Below, one piece after another: positions 9,315 through 18,763 of a stretch of DNA of 64,000 nucleotides. The notes below the pieces were generated by a model. The model was not told the origin of the DNA. It made no database searches and saw nothing but the letters and a program-made list of their open reading frames with translations. Made by a program: the position numbers and the translations under genes. The stretch comes from Streptomyces sp. AC512_CC834 (GTDB taxonomy: Bacteria; Actinomycetota; Actinomycetes; Streptomycetales; Streptomycetaceae), in the NCBI RefSeq assembly GCF_019049325.1, contig NZ_JAGMUO010000128.1, forward strand, positions 94,244 to 158,243, in the 5' to 3' direction. Numbering within the stretch: position 1 is the first letter of the stretch; each line of letters begins with the position of its first letter.

Positions 9315-9623
9315 ATGTTTCTCGCCGACCAGGCCATACAGCTCGCCTACGATCCCGGAATCAAGCCGAACGAGGGCGGTCTGCCGGGCCTGAACGTCCT
9401 CAAGCAGGTGATGGGCTCGATCAACCTCTTCGGTCTCATCGCCGTGGTCGGCGCCCTCGCCGTCAGCGCCGGTGTGTGGGCCTGGGGACACCACTCCGGC
9501 GGTCACCAGGCGGAGGCGAACGGCAAGAAGGGCGTGTTGGTGAGCGCCGGCGCCGCCCTCCTGCTCGGCGCGGCGAACGGCGTGGTGGCCTTCTTCAGCA
9601 CGCTCGGGACGCAGGTCCACTGA
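9315..9623 (+). CDS. Small two-helix membrane protein, VirB2/TrbC-like (DUF6112 type)
   Basis: A 102-aa membrane protein with two hydrophobic segments (about residues 35-56 and 75-95) flanking a short His/Lys-rich loop, the size and topology of VirB2/TrbC pilin-like subunits. It resembles proteins annotated DUF6112 next to actinobacterial VirB4 genes. The ATG at 9315 is chosen because upstream frame is non-coding; its stop overlaps the next ATG by one base (TGATG). Position between the wall hydrolase and the VirB8-like protein supports a channel or surface component. There is no direct evidence for a pilus. Confidence 0.7.
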   Translation: MFLADQAIQLAYDPGIKPNEGGLPGLNVLKQVMGSINLFGLIAVVGALAVSAGVWAWGHHSGGHQAEANGKKGVLVSAGAALLLGAANGVVAFFSTLGTQVH

Positions 9624-10312
9624 TGGTTCAGCACCCCACTCACCCCGGCGGCGCATCTCGCGTGCGCCGCCGGGCGCTGCTCGGCACCATCGGCCTGATG
9701 GTGCTCGTCGCCCTCGCCGGCCTGGCCGCGTACCTCACCCGCGACGGCAAAAGCACCTCCGAAACCCCTGCTACACCGTCGAGTTCACCCACCGCTGCCT
9801 CCCCACCCGCATCACCGCCCGAGCCGTTCACGCCGCGCACCCGTCCCCGTGACCTTCCGGTCCCGCCGAAGACCCGCGATCCGATCGCGTTCGGGAAGGC
9901 AGCCGCAGCAGCGCTGTGGTCCTACGACACCCGCGCGTACTCGCAGACCGAGCTGCGGGAGGCCCTTCACGGGTGGCTGACCGCGGAGACGAAGTACGCC
10001 GACCCGGCCTCGGTGGACAAGATCATCCCCTCGCCCGTGCTGTGGAAGGAGATGGCCGTCAACGGCCAGTTCGCCACCGCCAAGGTGCACGAGGGGCACT
10101 TCCCGCACGCGTTCACCCAGGCCCTTCAGGACGATCCCGGGGTGATCACCCAGGCGTACGTCTACGCCGTCACGGTCTCCGGGAGGCAGTCGATCGCCTG
10201 GAAGGGCTCGCCCGCCGGCGGTGCGGAGAGCCGTTCCACCACACTCGCGGTCCAGTGCCGCCCCGACCATCCCTGCGCCCTGGTCGGCGTCATGCCGTCC
10301 GTCGCGCCCTGA
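9623..10312 (+). CDS. Bitopic conjugation protein, VirB8/TcpC-like
   Basis: A 229-aa protein with one N-terminal transmembrane helix (about residues 20-42), then a Ser/Pro/Ala-rich spacer (45-85) and an extracellular domain with the layout of the NTF2-like VirB8/TcpC fold (AFGKAAAAALWSYDTRAYSQ and later TTLAVQC). VirB8-type proteins scaffold the type IV secretion channel. It overlaps the preceding pilin-like gene by one base and precedes a polytopic VirB6-like gene 27 bp downstream. Homology is judged from topology and context, so the specific family is moderately sure. Confidence 0.65.
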   Translation: MVQHPTHPGGASRVRRRALLGTIGLMVLVALAGLAAYLTRDGKSTSETPATPSSSPTAASPPASPPEPFTPRTRPRDLPVPPKTRDPIAFGKAAAAALWSYDTRAYSQTELREALHGWLTAETKYADPASVDKIIPSPVLWKEMAVNGQFATAKVHEGHFPHAFTQALQDDPGVITQAYVYAVTVSGRQSIAWKGSPAGGAESRSTTLAVQCRPDHPCALVGVMPSVAP

Positions 10313-10339
10313 CCCCCGTTCACGGAAGGAGGTACCGCC

Positions 10340-11752
10340 ATGGATGTCTGCGGCATCCCCTTGATGGACAAGGTGTGCACCGCCGTCGACTTCGCCACGA
10401 ACCCCGGTGGAACCGTCACCGACGGCCTCGGGGCCTGGATCGCGAAATCGGCGGGCGAACTGGCGGCCAGCGCGGCCGATCTCGCCGCCGAGGCCGTCAA
10501 CAAGACGACCGCCATCGACCTCAACGCCGGGTGGTTCCGGGACAACTACGAGCTGCTGCTGCCCATCGGGCTCGCCCTGACCGTCGGCATCTTCTGTATC
10601 CAGATCATGTCCGCGGCCTGGCGACGTGACGAACGCGCCCTGGCTCAGGCGGCGTTCGGGACGATGACCGGCGTCCTCTTCAGCTTCTCCGCCATCGCCT
10701 TCACCACCGTCGCCATCACCGTGGTCGACGCTCTGTCCGACGGACTCTTCCAAGCGGCCAACTCGTCAGTCGACGACGCGATCCGCCGGGTGGTCAAGGT
10801 CGATCAGCTGGGCTCGATGTTCAGCCTCGGCTGGGGCGTGTCAGCACTGGTCGCCCTTGGATGTGCCATCGGCGCCTTCCTCTACTGGGGTGTCATGGTC
10901 GCCCGCAAGGTCGGCGTGCTCATCATGGTCGCCCTCGCCGTGTTCGCCGGAGCCGGCGGCGGCTGGGAGGTCGCCAAGCGGTGGCGACGCGGCTGGATCG
11001 AGGCCACCGCCACACTGATCGTCTCGAAGCTCCTGATGACCGTCGTCTTCCTGATCGGTGTCTCCGCCATGGGCAAAACCGACAGCACCGACGGGATGGC
11101 GGCCCTGTCCGACGCGATGGCGGGCATCGTCGTGATGGTCCTGGTGCTGCTCTGCCCGTACGCGACGTACAAGTTCGTCCACTGGGCCAGCGACGGCGGC
11201 GGCCACGACGACCTGCACCGCACCGGCGTCGCCGGCATGGCGGTCGCCGCGGGAGCAGCGAAGACCGCGGGCAGCCTGGCGATGCAGGCCAGCACCGGAA
11301 CCCCCGCTCCGCAGGGCCCGAGCCAGGTCCCCGGTGCGGGCGCCGACGGCGTCGCCTCCGGCATCAACCCCTCCGGCGGCAACCTCAGCAAGGAGGGCAT
11401 CGACGCCGGCCCGCCGAAGCCGCAGACCCGCTTCCGGTACGGCGAGGATTCGAACGCCGGCGGCGACAAGGGCCGGGCCCTGATCCAGCGACCCGGGATC
11501 CCACCGCTGATCTCGCGTCCCGGCGAGGACGAAACGGAAGGCTCCGAGGCGACCGTCCAGGGCGTCAGTGGCGGCTCCGACCATGTCGCCGGCACGTCGG
11601 CGCCGGGCGGCAGCGCGGCTTACATGGGCACCGTGCCGTCCACCGGCCCCGCGTCCTCGACCACGCCGCCGTCTTCCACCGGACCGTCGGCCACCGGTTC
11701 TCCGACGCCGACGAACTGGGTGTACCCCACCCAGCCACCGACGGGTTCCTGA
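10340..11752 (+). CDS. Polytopic conjugation channel protein, VirB6/TrbL-like
   Basis: A 470-aa integral membrane protein with about six hydrophobic helices between residues 70 and 290 (for example LLLPIGLALTVGIFCIQIM and VGVLIMVALAVFAGAGGG) and a long disordered Gly/Ser/Pro/Thr-rich C-terminal tail (about 320-470). This is the layout of VirB6/TrbL channel proteins. RBS AAGGAGG precedes the ATG. It sits between VirB8-like and SCO6880-like genes. A strong hairpin follows the stop, which may reduce read-through to the next gene. Confidence 0.75.
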   Translation: MDVCGIPLMDKVCTAVDFATNPGGTVTDGLGAWIAKSAGELAASAADLAAEAVNKTTAIDLNAGWFRDNYELLLPIGLALTVGIFCIQIMSAAWRRDERALAQAAFGTMTGVLFSFSAIAFTTVAITVVDALSDGLFQAANSSVDDAIRRVVKVDQLGSMFSLGWGVSALVALGCAIGAFLYWGVMVARKVGVLIMVALAVFAGAGGGWEVAKRWRRGWIEATATLIVSKLLMTVVFLIGVSAMGKTDSTDGMAALSDAMAGIVVMVLVLLCPYATYKFVHWASDGGGHDDLHRTGVAGMAVAAGAAKTAGSLAMQASTGTPAPQGPSQVPGAGADGVASGINPSGGNLSKEGIDAGPPKPQTRFRYGEDSNAGGDKGRALIQRPGIPPLISRPGEDETEGSEATVQGVSGGSDHVAGTSAPGGSAAYMGTVPSTGPASSTTPPSSTGPSATGSPTPTNWVYPTQPPTGS

Positions 11753-11765
11753 CCCACCACACCCG

Positions 11766-11794
11766 GGGGCGGGCCGTACTCCACGGCCCGCCCC
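11766..11794 (+). terminator. Intra-operon hairpin after the VirB6-like gene
   Basis: A perfect 12-bp GC-rich stem (arms 11766-11777 and 11783-11794, loop ACTCC) begins 14 bp after the VirB6-like stop. It lies within a same-strand gene series, so it may be a partial terminator or an mRNA-stabilising structure. Confidence 0.65.
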
Positions 11795-11886
11795 ATCCCG
11801 CCCGACCAGCAGAAGGGTTCCGCCATGACGCCCAGAAGAGCGCCCCGTGCCCCGTCCTCCGCCCGCTCTCACCGTCTGGAACCACC

Positions 11887-13353
11887 ATGTCCGGCAAGCA
11901 CCAGGCCCCTACAGCCACCGTGAAGTTTCCCCACCGGAGCAGGCGCGGCATCCTGCTCGGTCTGACCGCCCCGCAACTCATCGTCGCCGGCCTCACCGGG
12001 CTTCTCCTTCTCGCCGTGGTCCTCACCCGCGGCGTGGTCGGCGCTCTCCAGCTCATCCCCCTGTGGGCCGTGATCGCCCTTGCCGTCTTCGTCCGCCACC
12101 GTGGCCGTGCCCTGGCGGACTGGGCTCCGATCGTCACCCGGTACGTCCTGCGCCGGATGCGCGGCCAACTCGTCTGGCTCACCCGGCCCTCCCGTCGGCC
12201 GACCCGCGAAGGGCTCCTCCACCTTCCCGGCACCGCCGCCAGCCTGCGCGTGGTCACCGCCCCCGACGGTAGGTACGGCGCGGTCCACGACCCCCACAGC
12301 AGCACGCTGACCGCCGTGGTCAAGGTCTCCTCCCGCGCCTACGCCCTGCTCGACCCGGGCACCCAGCAGGCCAACGTCAACGGCTGGGGACGCGCCCTGG
12401 CCGCGCTCGCCCGCACCGGGCAGATCGCCCGCATCCAGGTGATCGAGCGCACCGTCCCGGACTCCGGCGACGCCCTGCGCCGCTACTGGGAAGAACACGG
12501 CCGGCCCGACGCCCCCATGGCCGGCGCGATCTACAACGAGCTGATCCAGAGCGCCGGCCCAGCGGCGGCCCCCCACGAGGCGTACGCCGCGTTGTCGCTG
12601 GACACCAAGGCGGCGCGACGGCTGATCAACCAGGCCGGCGGCGGCCTGACCGGCTCCTTCAGCGTCCTGGCGCAGCTCACCTCCACCTTCGACCAGGCCG
12701 CGCGGACCGCCGGGCTCAACCCCACCGGCTGGCTCACCGCCCGCGAGATCGCCGCCGTCGTACGCACCGCCTACGACCCCAAGGCCCTCGCGACGCTGGA
12801 CCGCTGGTCCACCGCCGGCCGCCCCGAGGCCGAGCCCACCGCCGCCGGCCCCGTCGTGGTCGTCGAGAAGGCGGACCACATCGCGACCGACTCGGCCGTC
12901 CACTCCACGTACTGGGTGGAGAACTGGCCCCGGACCGAGACGTCGGCCGGCTTCCTGCACCAGCTCCTGTTCACCGGCGGGGTCCGGCGCACGCTGTCGC
13001 TCTCCTACGAGCCGAAGGGCCTGGACGCCGCACTGCGCGACGTCCAGCGCAAGAAGGCCAGCGTGATCGCCGATGCCGCCGAGCGGGCCCGGCGCGGACA
13101 GGTCGACTCCGAAGCGGACTCGATCGAGTACCAGGACATCAAGTCCCGCGAGCGCCAGCTCATCGCGGGCCACGCCGATGTCGCCCTGACGGGGCTACTG
13201 ACCGTCTCGGCCGACTCCGAGGACGAACTCCGGTCCGCCTGCGCGGTCGTGGAGACCGCCGCCGTCGGCGCCCAGCTCGACGTCCGGCCGCTGACCTGGC
13301 AGCAGGCCGAAGCGTTCACCGCCGCCGCCATGCCGCTCGCGCTCGCCGCCTGA
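11887..13353 (+). CDS. SCO6880-family conjugation protein (VirB3/PrgI-like N-terminus)
   Basis: A 488-aa member of the actinobacterial SCO6880 family. The N-terminus has two adjacent hydrophobic helices (about residues 20-65) with the pattern of VirB3/PrgI proteins (FPHRSRRGILLGLTAPQLIV). The remaining ~400 residues form a cytoplasmic domain that aligns with the N-terminal part of VirB4-type ATPases but lacks a Walker motif. Thus VirB3 and the VirB4 N-domain appear fused, while the ATPase core is in the separate gene at 13866. The ATG at 11887 follows non-coding sequence after the hairpin. Confidence 0.82.
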   Translation: MSGKHQAPTATVKFPHRSRRGILLGLTAPQLIVAGLTGLLLLAVVLTRGVVGALQLIPLWAVIALAVFVRHRGRALADWAPIVTRYVLRRMRGQLVWLTRPSRRPTREGLLHLPGTAASLRVVTAPDGRYGAVHDPHSSTLTAVVKVSSRAYALLDPGTQQANVNGWGRALAALARTGQIARIQVIERTVPDSGDALRRYWEEHGRPDAPMAGAIYNELIQSAGPAAAPHEAYAALSLDTKAARRLINQAGGGLTGSFSVLAQLTSTFDQAARTAGLNPTGWLTAREIAAVVRTAYDPKALATLDRWSTAGRPEAEPTAAGPVVVVEKADHIATDSAVHSTYWVENWPRTETSAGFLHQLLFTGGVRRTLSLSYEPKGLDAALRDVQRKKASVIADAAERARRGQVDSEADSIEYQDIKSRERQLIAGHADVALTGLLTVSADSEDELRSACAVVETAAVGAQLDVRPLTWQQAEAFTAAAMPLALAA

Positions 13354-13388
13354 CGCCGGCCTCCCCTTCCCCTCGAAAGAGCACCCTC

Positions 13389-13841
13389 ATGTCCCGCACC
13401 GCCAGCCCGACCGCGCAGGACTTCGTGCCCTTCGCCACCGCCGCGCTCGACTTCCACCGCGCGCTCAACATCCCCGGCGGCCCCCTCGTCACCAGCCGCG
13501 CCGAGCTGGACGCCCTGCACGCCCACTTGGCCGCGCTGTACGGACTGCTCGATGCCCATGCCGCCCGCACCGGTCAGCTCGTGGCGAGCGAGGGCGACCA
13601 GCTACGCGCCGCCCGCACCCGGATCTGGCAGGTCGCCGACCACGTCCACGCCGCCTACCACGCGGCGCCCCGACCGGAGTCCGGCGAGTTGCCCGAACCC
13701 GAGGCGTGCCAGACCGGCCTGCCCGAAGGGGCGCCGGAACTGACCATCTGCCAGCGCCACCAGCGCACCGCGCAACTGATCCGCCGCCGCACCACCCCGG
13801 CCGACCTGCACGCGCCGTTCACCGGCCTCGTCCGCCGCTGA
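13389..13841 (+). CDS. Conserved hypothetical protein (DUF6238-like) between T4SS genes
   Basis: A 150-aa soluble protein, mostly helical, with the segment DALHAHLAALYGLLDAHAARTG and a short Cys-containing region (EACQTGLPEGAP, TICQRHQRTAQLIRR). It resembles small proteins found between the SCO6880 and VirB4 genes in actinobacterial elements. RBS GAAAGAG lies 8 nt before the ATG. It sits 35 bp after the SCO6880-like gene and 24 bp before VirB4. No catalytic motif is visible. It ends in Arg-Arg. Confidence 0.7.
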   Translation: MSRTASPTAQDFVPFATAALDFHRALNIPGGPLVTSRAELDALHAHLAALYGLLDAHAARTGQLVASEGDQLRAARTRIWQVADHVHAAYHAAPRPESGELPEPEACQTGLPEGAPELTICQRHQRTAQLIRRRTTPADLHAPFTGLVRR

Positions 13842-13865
13842 CCAGCCCTGTCTGGAGAAACGTTC

Positions 13866-15371
13866 ATGTCCCGCACCCGCGCCAGCGCCTCCCCCTTGTT
13901 CGTGCCGCACAAGGCGTCGCGTGCCGAGCAGAGGGCCGCCCGAGCCGGTTTCGCCGAGGCCCGCCGCAAGGCCCACCTCGCCGGAACATCGCCCAAGCAC
14001 CACACCGAGGAGACTTTCGACCCGCAACTGCGGCCAACCTACCCGCCGGCCGGTCGTCCCGGCCCGGCCTCGGCCCGGGGTGGCAAGCTCAATCTGCCCG
14101 CCCACCGGATGACCACCGCCACGGCCAGCGGGGCCTATCCCTTCGTGGCCGAGGGCGGCCTGGGGGCGGAAGGCGTCTTCATCGGCCGTGATGTCCACGC
14201 GGAAGCCGCGTTCTGCTACGACCCCTTCTCGCTGTACAGCAGCGGCCGCATCGAGGGCTTCACGAACCCGAACGCGGTCCTCGCCGGGATCATCGGCATG
14301 GGCAAGTCGGCGCTGGCCAAGTCCATCGCCACCCGGTCGATCGCCCACGACTACCGGATCTACATCCCCTGCGATCCGAAGGGCGAGTGGACCGGTGTCG
14401 CGCAGGCCCTCGGCGGCTACAGCATCGCGCTGGGTCCAGGGCTGCCGGGCAGGTTGAACCCGCTGGACGCCCCGGCCCGGCCCGCCTCCATCAGCGAGGA
14501 CGACTGGGCGACCGAGGTCCGAAAGCGCCGCCTGCTGCTCCTGGCCGGCCTGGCGCGCACCGTGCTGAAACGCGATCTCCTGCCGATGGAGCACACCGCC
14601 CTGGACCTCGCCCTCGACCTGGTCGTCGCCGAGGCAGCCGCCCGTGGCACGGTGCCCCTGCTCGGCGAGATCGCGCACACCCTCGGCTCGCCCGAACGCC
14701 TCGACCGGGCCCTCGGCCAACAGGCCGGACACCTGGGGCCCGCGGCCCAGGACCTCGCGCACGCCCTGCGCCGCCTGGTGCACGGCGACCTCAGCGGCAT
14801 GTTCGACGCCCCCTCGACGGTGGCCTTCGACCCGAACACCCCGATGCTGTCCATCGACCTCTCCCGCCTCGGCGGATCCGGCGACGACACCGCCCTGGTC
14901 CTCGCGATGACCTGCGCGAGCGCGTGGATGGAGTCCGCCCTGGCCGACCCCGACGGCGGGCGACGATGGGTGATCTACGACGAGGCGTGGAGGCTGATGA
15001 GGCACATCGGCCTGCTGGAACGGATGCAGAGCCAGTGGAAGCTCTCCCGGGGACTCGGCATCGCGAACCTCATGGTCATCCACCGGTTGTCCGACCTGCT
15101 CTCGGCTGGGGATGCCGGCTCGCGCGGCCGGGTGCTGGCCGAGGGCCTCTTGGCCGACTGCTCCACCCGCATCATCTACCGCCAGGAGCCCGACCAGCTC
15201 GCCGCCGCCGCATCGCTGCTCGGCCTGACCGGCGTCGAGACCCAGGCGGTCTCCGTCCTGACCAAGGGCCGGGGCCTGTGGAAAGTCGCGGGCCGCAGTT
15301 TCATCACGCAGCACATCCTGCACCCAGCGGAGCGCGAGCTGTTCGACACCGACGCCCGCATGGCGGCTTAA
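13866..15371 (+). CDS. virB4: VirB4-type conjugation ATPase
   Basis: A 501-aa ATPase that energises the conjugative type IV secretion channel at the cytoplasmic face. Walker A is GIIGMGKSALAKS (141-153). Walker B is RRWVIYDEAWRLM near residue 370, with the DEAW box typical of VirB4/TraC. The motifs QSQWKLSRGLGIANLMVIH and ADCSTRIIYRQ are also VirB4-like. The first ~80 residues are basic and disordered. It is shorter than classical VirB4 (~800 aa) because the N-domain is carried by the upstream SCO6880-like protein. Confidence 0.9.
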   Translation: MSRTRASASPLFVPHKASRAEQRAARAGFAEARRKAHLAGTSPKHHTEETFDPQLRPTYPPAGRPGPASARGGKLNLPAHRMTTATASGAYPFVAEGGLGAEGVFIGRDVHAEAAFCYDPFSLYSSGRIEGFTNPNAVLAGIIGMGKSALAKSIATRSIAHDYRIYIPCDPKGEWTGVAQALGGYSIALGPGLPGRLNPLDAPARPASISEDDWATEVRKRRLLLLAGLARTVLKRDLLPMEHTALDLALDLVVAEAAARGTVPLLGEIAHTLGSPERLDRALGQQAGHLGPAAQDLAHALRRLVHGDLSGMFDAPSTVAFDPNTPMLSIDLSRLGGSGDDTALVLAMTCASAWMESALADPDGGRRWVIYDEAWRLMRHIGLLERMQSQWKLSRGLGIANLMVIHRLSDLLSAGDAGSRGRVLAEGLLADCSTRIIYRQEPDQLAAAASLLGLTGVETQAVSVLTKGRGLWKVAGRSFITQHILHPAERELFDTDARMAA

Positions 15372-15404
15372 CCCAACCACCCTGACCTACAAGGGAGTTG
15401 CCTC

Positions 15405-15869
15405 TTGTCTTCAACCGTATCGCGGGTGAACCACGGAACTCGCGGAAACGTCCGGACACCGGCTGCGAGTCCGGGCGTCGACACACCGACCGCCGACTGG
15501 AACGACCGCCTCGCCGCCGCCCGGCCCGAGGAGTTCGAGGAGTTGTTCTCCACGGTCCTCACAGGAGACTTCGGCGGAGTGGCCCGACTGCACCAGGCTC
15601 TCGAAACCGCATCCGAGTGGTGCCGCGCTCACGGCGCCTGCGGCAGCGCCGCCGAACTGGGCGTCCTCGCGGAGCGCCTGGCCGATCTCGGAGAGGAGCT
15701 GCACCTCGTGGGCGAGGGCACCGGCCACGAGATCCGCTCGCATCGAGCGGCAGCGGCGGCCCGTACCTCTCCGGCCGTCTCGGTACGCGGGGCTTCCGCC
15801 GGTCCGCCGGCCGCTACGTCCGCTCCTCTGCCGCCGGCTCCCGTCCGCTCGCTGCCGTGCTCACGGTGA
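15405..15869 (+). CDS. Hypothetical conjugation-operon protein, TTG start
   Basis: A 154-aa protein with no recognised family. Initiation at TTG 15405 is supported by AAGGGAG 8 nt upstream. The middle (residues 30-110) is acidic and probably helical (NDRLAAARPEEFEELFSTVL, AELGVLAERLADLGEELHLV). The last ~40 residues are Ala/Pro/Ser-rich and end in Ser-Arg. It follows VirB4 by 33 bp and precedes another unknown gene by 27 bp, so it belongs to the same operon. Confidence 0.65.
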   Translation: MSSTVSRVNHGTRGNVRTPAASPGVDTPTADWNDRLAAARPEEFEELFSTVLTGDFGGVARLHQALETASEWCRAHGACGSAAELGVLAERLADLGEELHLVGEGTGHEIRSHRAAAAARTSPAVSVRGASAGPPAATSAPLPPAPVRSLPCSR

Positions 15870-15896
15870 AGACCGGCACAGGAACAAGGATCGATC

Positions 15897-16595
15897 ATGT
15901 CTACTTCTTCCACTTCTCCCGCATCGGCCGAGGACCAGCCGTCGGCGATCACCGATCACCTGGCGTGGCGGCGGCACCTCCCGGCACTGGCTTCCGCCGC
16001 CGACGGCATCAACCAGGCGTCCGATGCCTGGGACCTGGTCTCGGACTCCTTCTGTGACCAGGACGGCTGGCCCATCGACGAGGAGGGCTACGCGGACGGC
16101 AAGGTGAAGCGCGACGCCGAGGCGTGGAGGCACGCCGAGGTCTTCCTCGATCACGGGCCCGAGGTGCTGGCCGGGGTGCGAGCCGCCGCCGAGGGTTCCG
16201 ATTACGTCGAGGGGCCGATCAGCGACGATCTCCGCCGGCTGCGCGGGATCGACACCACCCTGGTACGAGCGGGTCAACTCCGGCACGAGTGGGACCAGAT
16301 CATGGCACTCATGGACGCCTCGCTCCCGGGCTCACGGAAGCTGTATCAGGAGCGTGCGGAGGAGCACCGCAACTCCGAGGGCTGGCACTACGCACACGAG
16401 CTGTCCTGCCAGGGCCCCGCGCTCGTCCGGGCTGCCGAGTACCTGGCCAGCCGGGTGGACGCCGAACAGCCCTCGCAGACCGAACGTGCGCGGGTGGCCC
16501 TCGCCCGGTCCGCTTCCGGGGCCCGCGGCGTCCTGCCCGCTTCGCCTCCTGCGCCGACGGCATCGAATCCGCCGGCCCCAGGTCGTTCCCGCTGA
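15897..16595 (+). CDS. Hypothetical accessory protein of the conjugation operon
   Basis: A 232-aa protein without a recognised family. It is acidic and helical through residues 20-195, with two similar Trp-centred segments (EAWRHAEVFLDHGPEVLAGV and EGWHYAHELSCQGPALVRAA) that suggest an internal duplication. The C-terminal tail contains RARVALARSASGAR followed by a Pro/Ala-rich stretch ending in Ser-Arg. Comparable tails occur in neighbouring genes. Function unknown. Confidence 0.65.
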   Translation: MSTSSTSPASAEDQPSAITDHLAWRRHLPALASAADGINQASDAWDLVSDSFCDQDGWPIDEEGYADGKVKRDAEAWRHAEVFLDHGPEVLAGVRAAAEGSDYVEGPISDDLRRLRGIDTTLVRAGQLRHEWDQIMALMDASLPGSRKLYQERAEEHRNSEGWHYAHELSCQGPALVRAAEYLASRVDAEQPSQTERARVALARSASGARGVLPASPPAPTASNPPAPGRSR

Positions 16596-16729
16596 CGCTC
16601 CTAGCACCGAGTCGCGGCAGCACCAAACCGACCGATCGCCGGATCCTCATGGACCACCGCTCCCTTCCAACCCCACCGCGTCGGCGGCTCATGCCGTCGG
16701 CCCGGGGCGCCCGGCAACGGAGAAAGCTC

Positions 16730-17875
16730 ATGCACCCCGATAACGCACTAATCACCTTCGAGCAGGAGGGATCACGCGTCCTCGCGTGGATCAGCGCATC
16801 GCCCTCCCCGCCCGCGGACGACGCTGCCGAACGAGACCACCGGTACGGCTACCTCACCGCTCCCCTACGGCAGCGCGGCCTGGAGTGCACCGTCGAGTAC
16901 GGCCTCAGCGACTACATCGTCCACGCTGAGCTTCCCGACGGCAGTGCACTGATCATCTCGCCGCCGCAGGAACCACCGTCCGAGCACCCCGAGTCCCCCG
17001 AGAGCTGGATGGTCACCCGCCACCGGTCTACCGAGCCCACGGTGTACGAGTTGATCTACGACTCGGCGCTCGACGGGCCCCACGCCCGGCACGGCGGCAG
17101 CGTCCCGGCTCTGCTCGCCGCCGTCGACACGCGCCTGGACCAACTCGGCGTGCCGTCGCGACGCGAGCAGAGGCGAGCTGCCGAGGAACGCGCCGCCGGC
17201 TCGGTGCTCCACCGCGCGGGCTTCGTCCCCGCCGTCACATTCGGCGGTGAGCACTACTACCGGCTGCCTTCGGCCATGACCGACCCGGCCGAACAGCGCC
17301 TGTTGGTGACCCGGGCCTTCGACTTGCTGCAGGTCGAGGGCTTCCGCATCGCCTGCGACCCGGCGCTCCTGGAACCCGGCCTTCCTCTTCGCCGGGCCCA
17401 CGAGACGAGTCTCGGCGACCGTCTCGGACGCCTGGCCCAGTCCATCCAGGCGGCGACGCACACGAGCGAGGCGGTCGCCGCGCTGAGTGAGCTGACTGCT
17501 CCCGGCGACGGCGTTCTCCAGCGGGTCGTCGAGATCCTCGACACGACGGCCGACTGGTGGCAGGACTTCGGCGACACGGCCGATCACCGCTACGCGGACC
17601 ACCTGCGCCTGATCGCGGAGGGCCTGGGCTCCTACGCGGTCGAGCTTCGAGCAATACGCGGCGACCTGGCTGACCGCCACATCGCCCACCCCGGGAGGGC
17701 TCGGGGACAGCCGGAGCGGACCGGCCCCTCTTCCTCTGCCTCACCACGGGTGAACGCTGCTCTCGCACCTTCACCGTCGGCCGGACAGCGCACGGTCCCT
17801 GTCCGCCCACCGACGGAATCGTCCGCGCAGACCGTGTTGCCGTCCGCACGCCCCTCGTCCGCACCCGGTCGCTGA
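16730..17875 (+). CDS. Hypothetical accessory protein with the shared ~75-aa module
   Basis: A 381-aa protein. ATG 16730 is chosen over the upstream in-frame ATG at 16691 because GGAGAA lies 6 nt before it. Residues 1-150 are a mixed alpha/beta domain. Residues about 160-225 carry the module found repeatedly in this element (VLHRAGFVPAV...YYRLP...AFDLLQVEGFRIACDPALL). A helical segment follows, then a disordered Pro/Ser tail ending in Pro-Gly-Arg. No enzyme motif is seen. Function unknown. Confidence 0.65.
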   Translation: MHPDNALITFEQEGSRVLAWISASPSPPADDAAERDHRYGYLTAPLRQRGLECTVEYGLSDYIVHAELPDGSALIISPPQEPPSEHPESPESWMVTRHRSTEPTVYELIYDSALDGPHARHGGSVPALLAAVDTRLDQLGVPSRREQRRAAEERAAGSVLHRAGFVPAVTFGGEHYYRLPSAMTDPAEQRLLVTRAFDLLQVEGFRIACDPALLEPGLPLRRAHETSLGDRLGRLAQSIQAATHTSEAVAALSELTAPGDGVLQRVVEILDTTADWWQDFGDTADHRYADHLRLIAEGLGSYAVELRAIRGDLADRHIAHPGRARGQPERTGPSSSASPRVNAALAPSPSAGQRTVPVRPPTESSAQTVLPSARPSSAPGR

Positions 17876-17972
17876 CCACCCACCGTCTCGGAGTCCCCAG
17901 TGCACCGCACCGGCAGAAGCGATTCACCCCTCGACCACAACTGCGCCCGAGCCCACCCCGGATGGATCCGCC

Positions 17973-18737
17973 ATGCCCAGCCCCTACGACGCGTCGCCTG
18001 ATCTCACCTTCGGCCACCACCCCGTCTACGGCATCGTCGCCGCGAACCCGAAGAACCTCGCAGCCAGCACATGGATGTTGAAGGGGTTCGACTTCCACCC
18101 CGTTCCGGACCAGCCCACGCTGTACGCGCTGGCCGATGAGGAGCGTGACGGACCGGACCGTACGGCCCGGGCAGTCGCGTTGCTGCGCAAGTCCGGCTTC
18201 CGGGTCGACGTGGACGCCGCGTTCGATCCCTCGCTGGCACCCGATGCGGCACCCGCCCACGGCCGGGTCCCGTTCGGTGAACCCGATGTCGCCTTCGCCG
18301 AGCATCCGCGGCTCGGCATCGTCGCGGCCATCAACGACCGTGCCTCCGAGCTCACCGGACTTGCCCTGATGGAACACGGCTGGCGGCACAACCCGGGCTT
18401 GGACATCTACACGTTGCCTGCCACGACCGACCGTGACGAGGCCCTGGGGAAGGTCGCCGGAGCCACGGTGTCCCTGCACCGGTCCGGCGTTCGGATCGCG
18501 GTGCAGCCCCGCCTCGCTCAGGACGTAGCAGCGCGCACCCGCACTGCTGCCGCGACAACCGCGTCCCGTGAGCGCGGCCAAGGCGCCCCCGGCGCATCTC
18601 CGGTCACTGCCGCCGCGCTCGCAGCCAGCCCGGCCCGTGCCGGCCTCCCGGGCAAGGCACCGGTCCCCGCACCCGGCGCCCCCGCTGCGGCGGCGCGGCC
18701 GGTCGACCCCCGCATCGCGTTCTCCCGCACCCGCTGA
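17973..18737 (+). CDS. Hypothetical protein built from two copies of a ~80-aa module
   Basis: A 254-aa protein with an internal duplication. Copy 1 covers about residues 9-88 (DLTFGHHPVYGIVAA ... LLRKSGFRVDVDAAFDPSL). Copy 2 covers about 103-184 (DVAFAEHPRLGIVAA ... SLHRSGVRIAVQPRL). Each has a His-Pro-x-x-Gly-Ile-Val-Ala-Ala start, a central Tyr-x-Leu or Tyr-Ala-Leu strand and a terminal Gly-(F/V)-R-(V/I) element. A disordered Ala/Pro tail ends in Ser-Arg-Thr-Arg. Related modules occur in the genes at 16730 and 19490. No known family is recognised. Confidence 0.65.
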   Translation: MPSPYDASPDLTFGHHPVYGIVAANPKNLAASTWMLKGFDFHPVPDQPTLYALADEERDGPDRTARAVALLRKSGFRVDVDAAFDPSLAPDAAPAHGRVPFGEPDVAFAEHPRLGIVAAINDRASELTGLALMEHGWRHNPGLDIYTLPATTDRDEALGKVAGATVSLHRSGVRIAVQPRLAQDVAARTRTAAATTASRERGQGAPGASPVTAAALAASPARAGLPGKAPVPAPGAPAAAARPVDPRIAFSRTR

Positions 18738-18763
18738 TCCAACTGCCGTAAAGAGAGATTTCC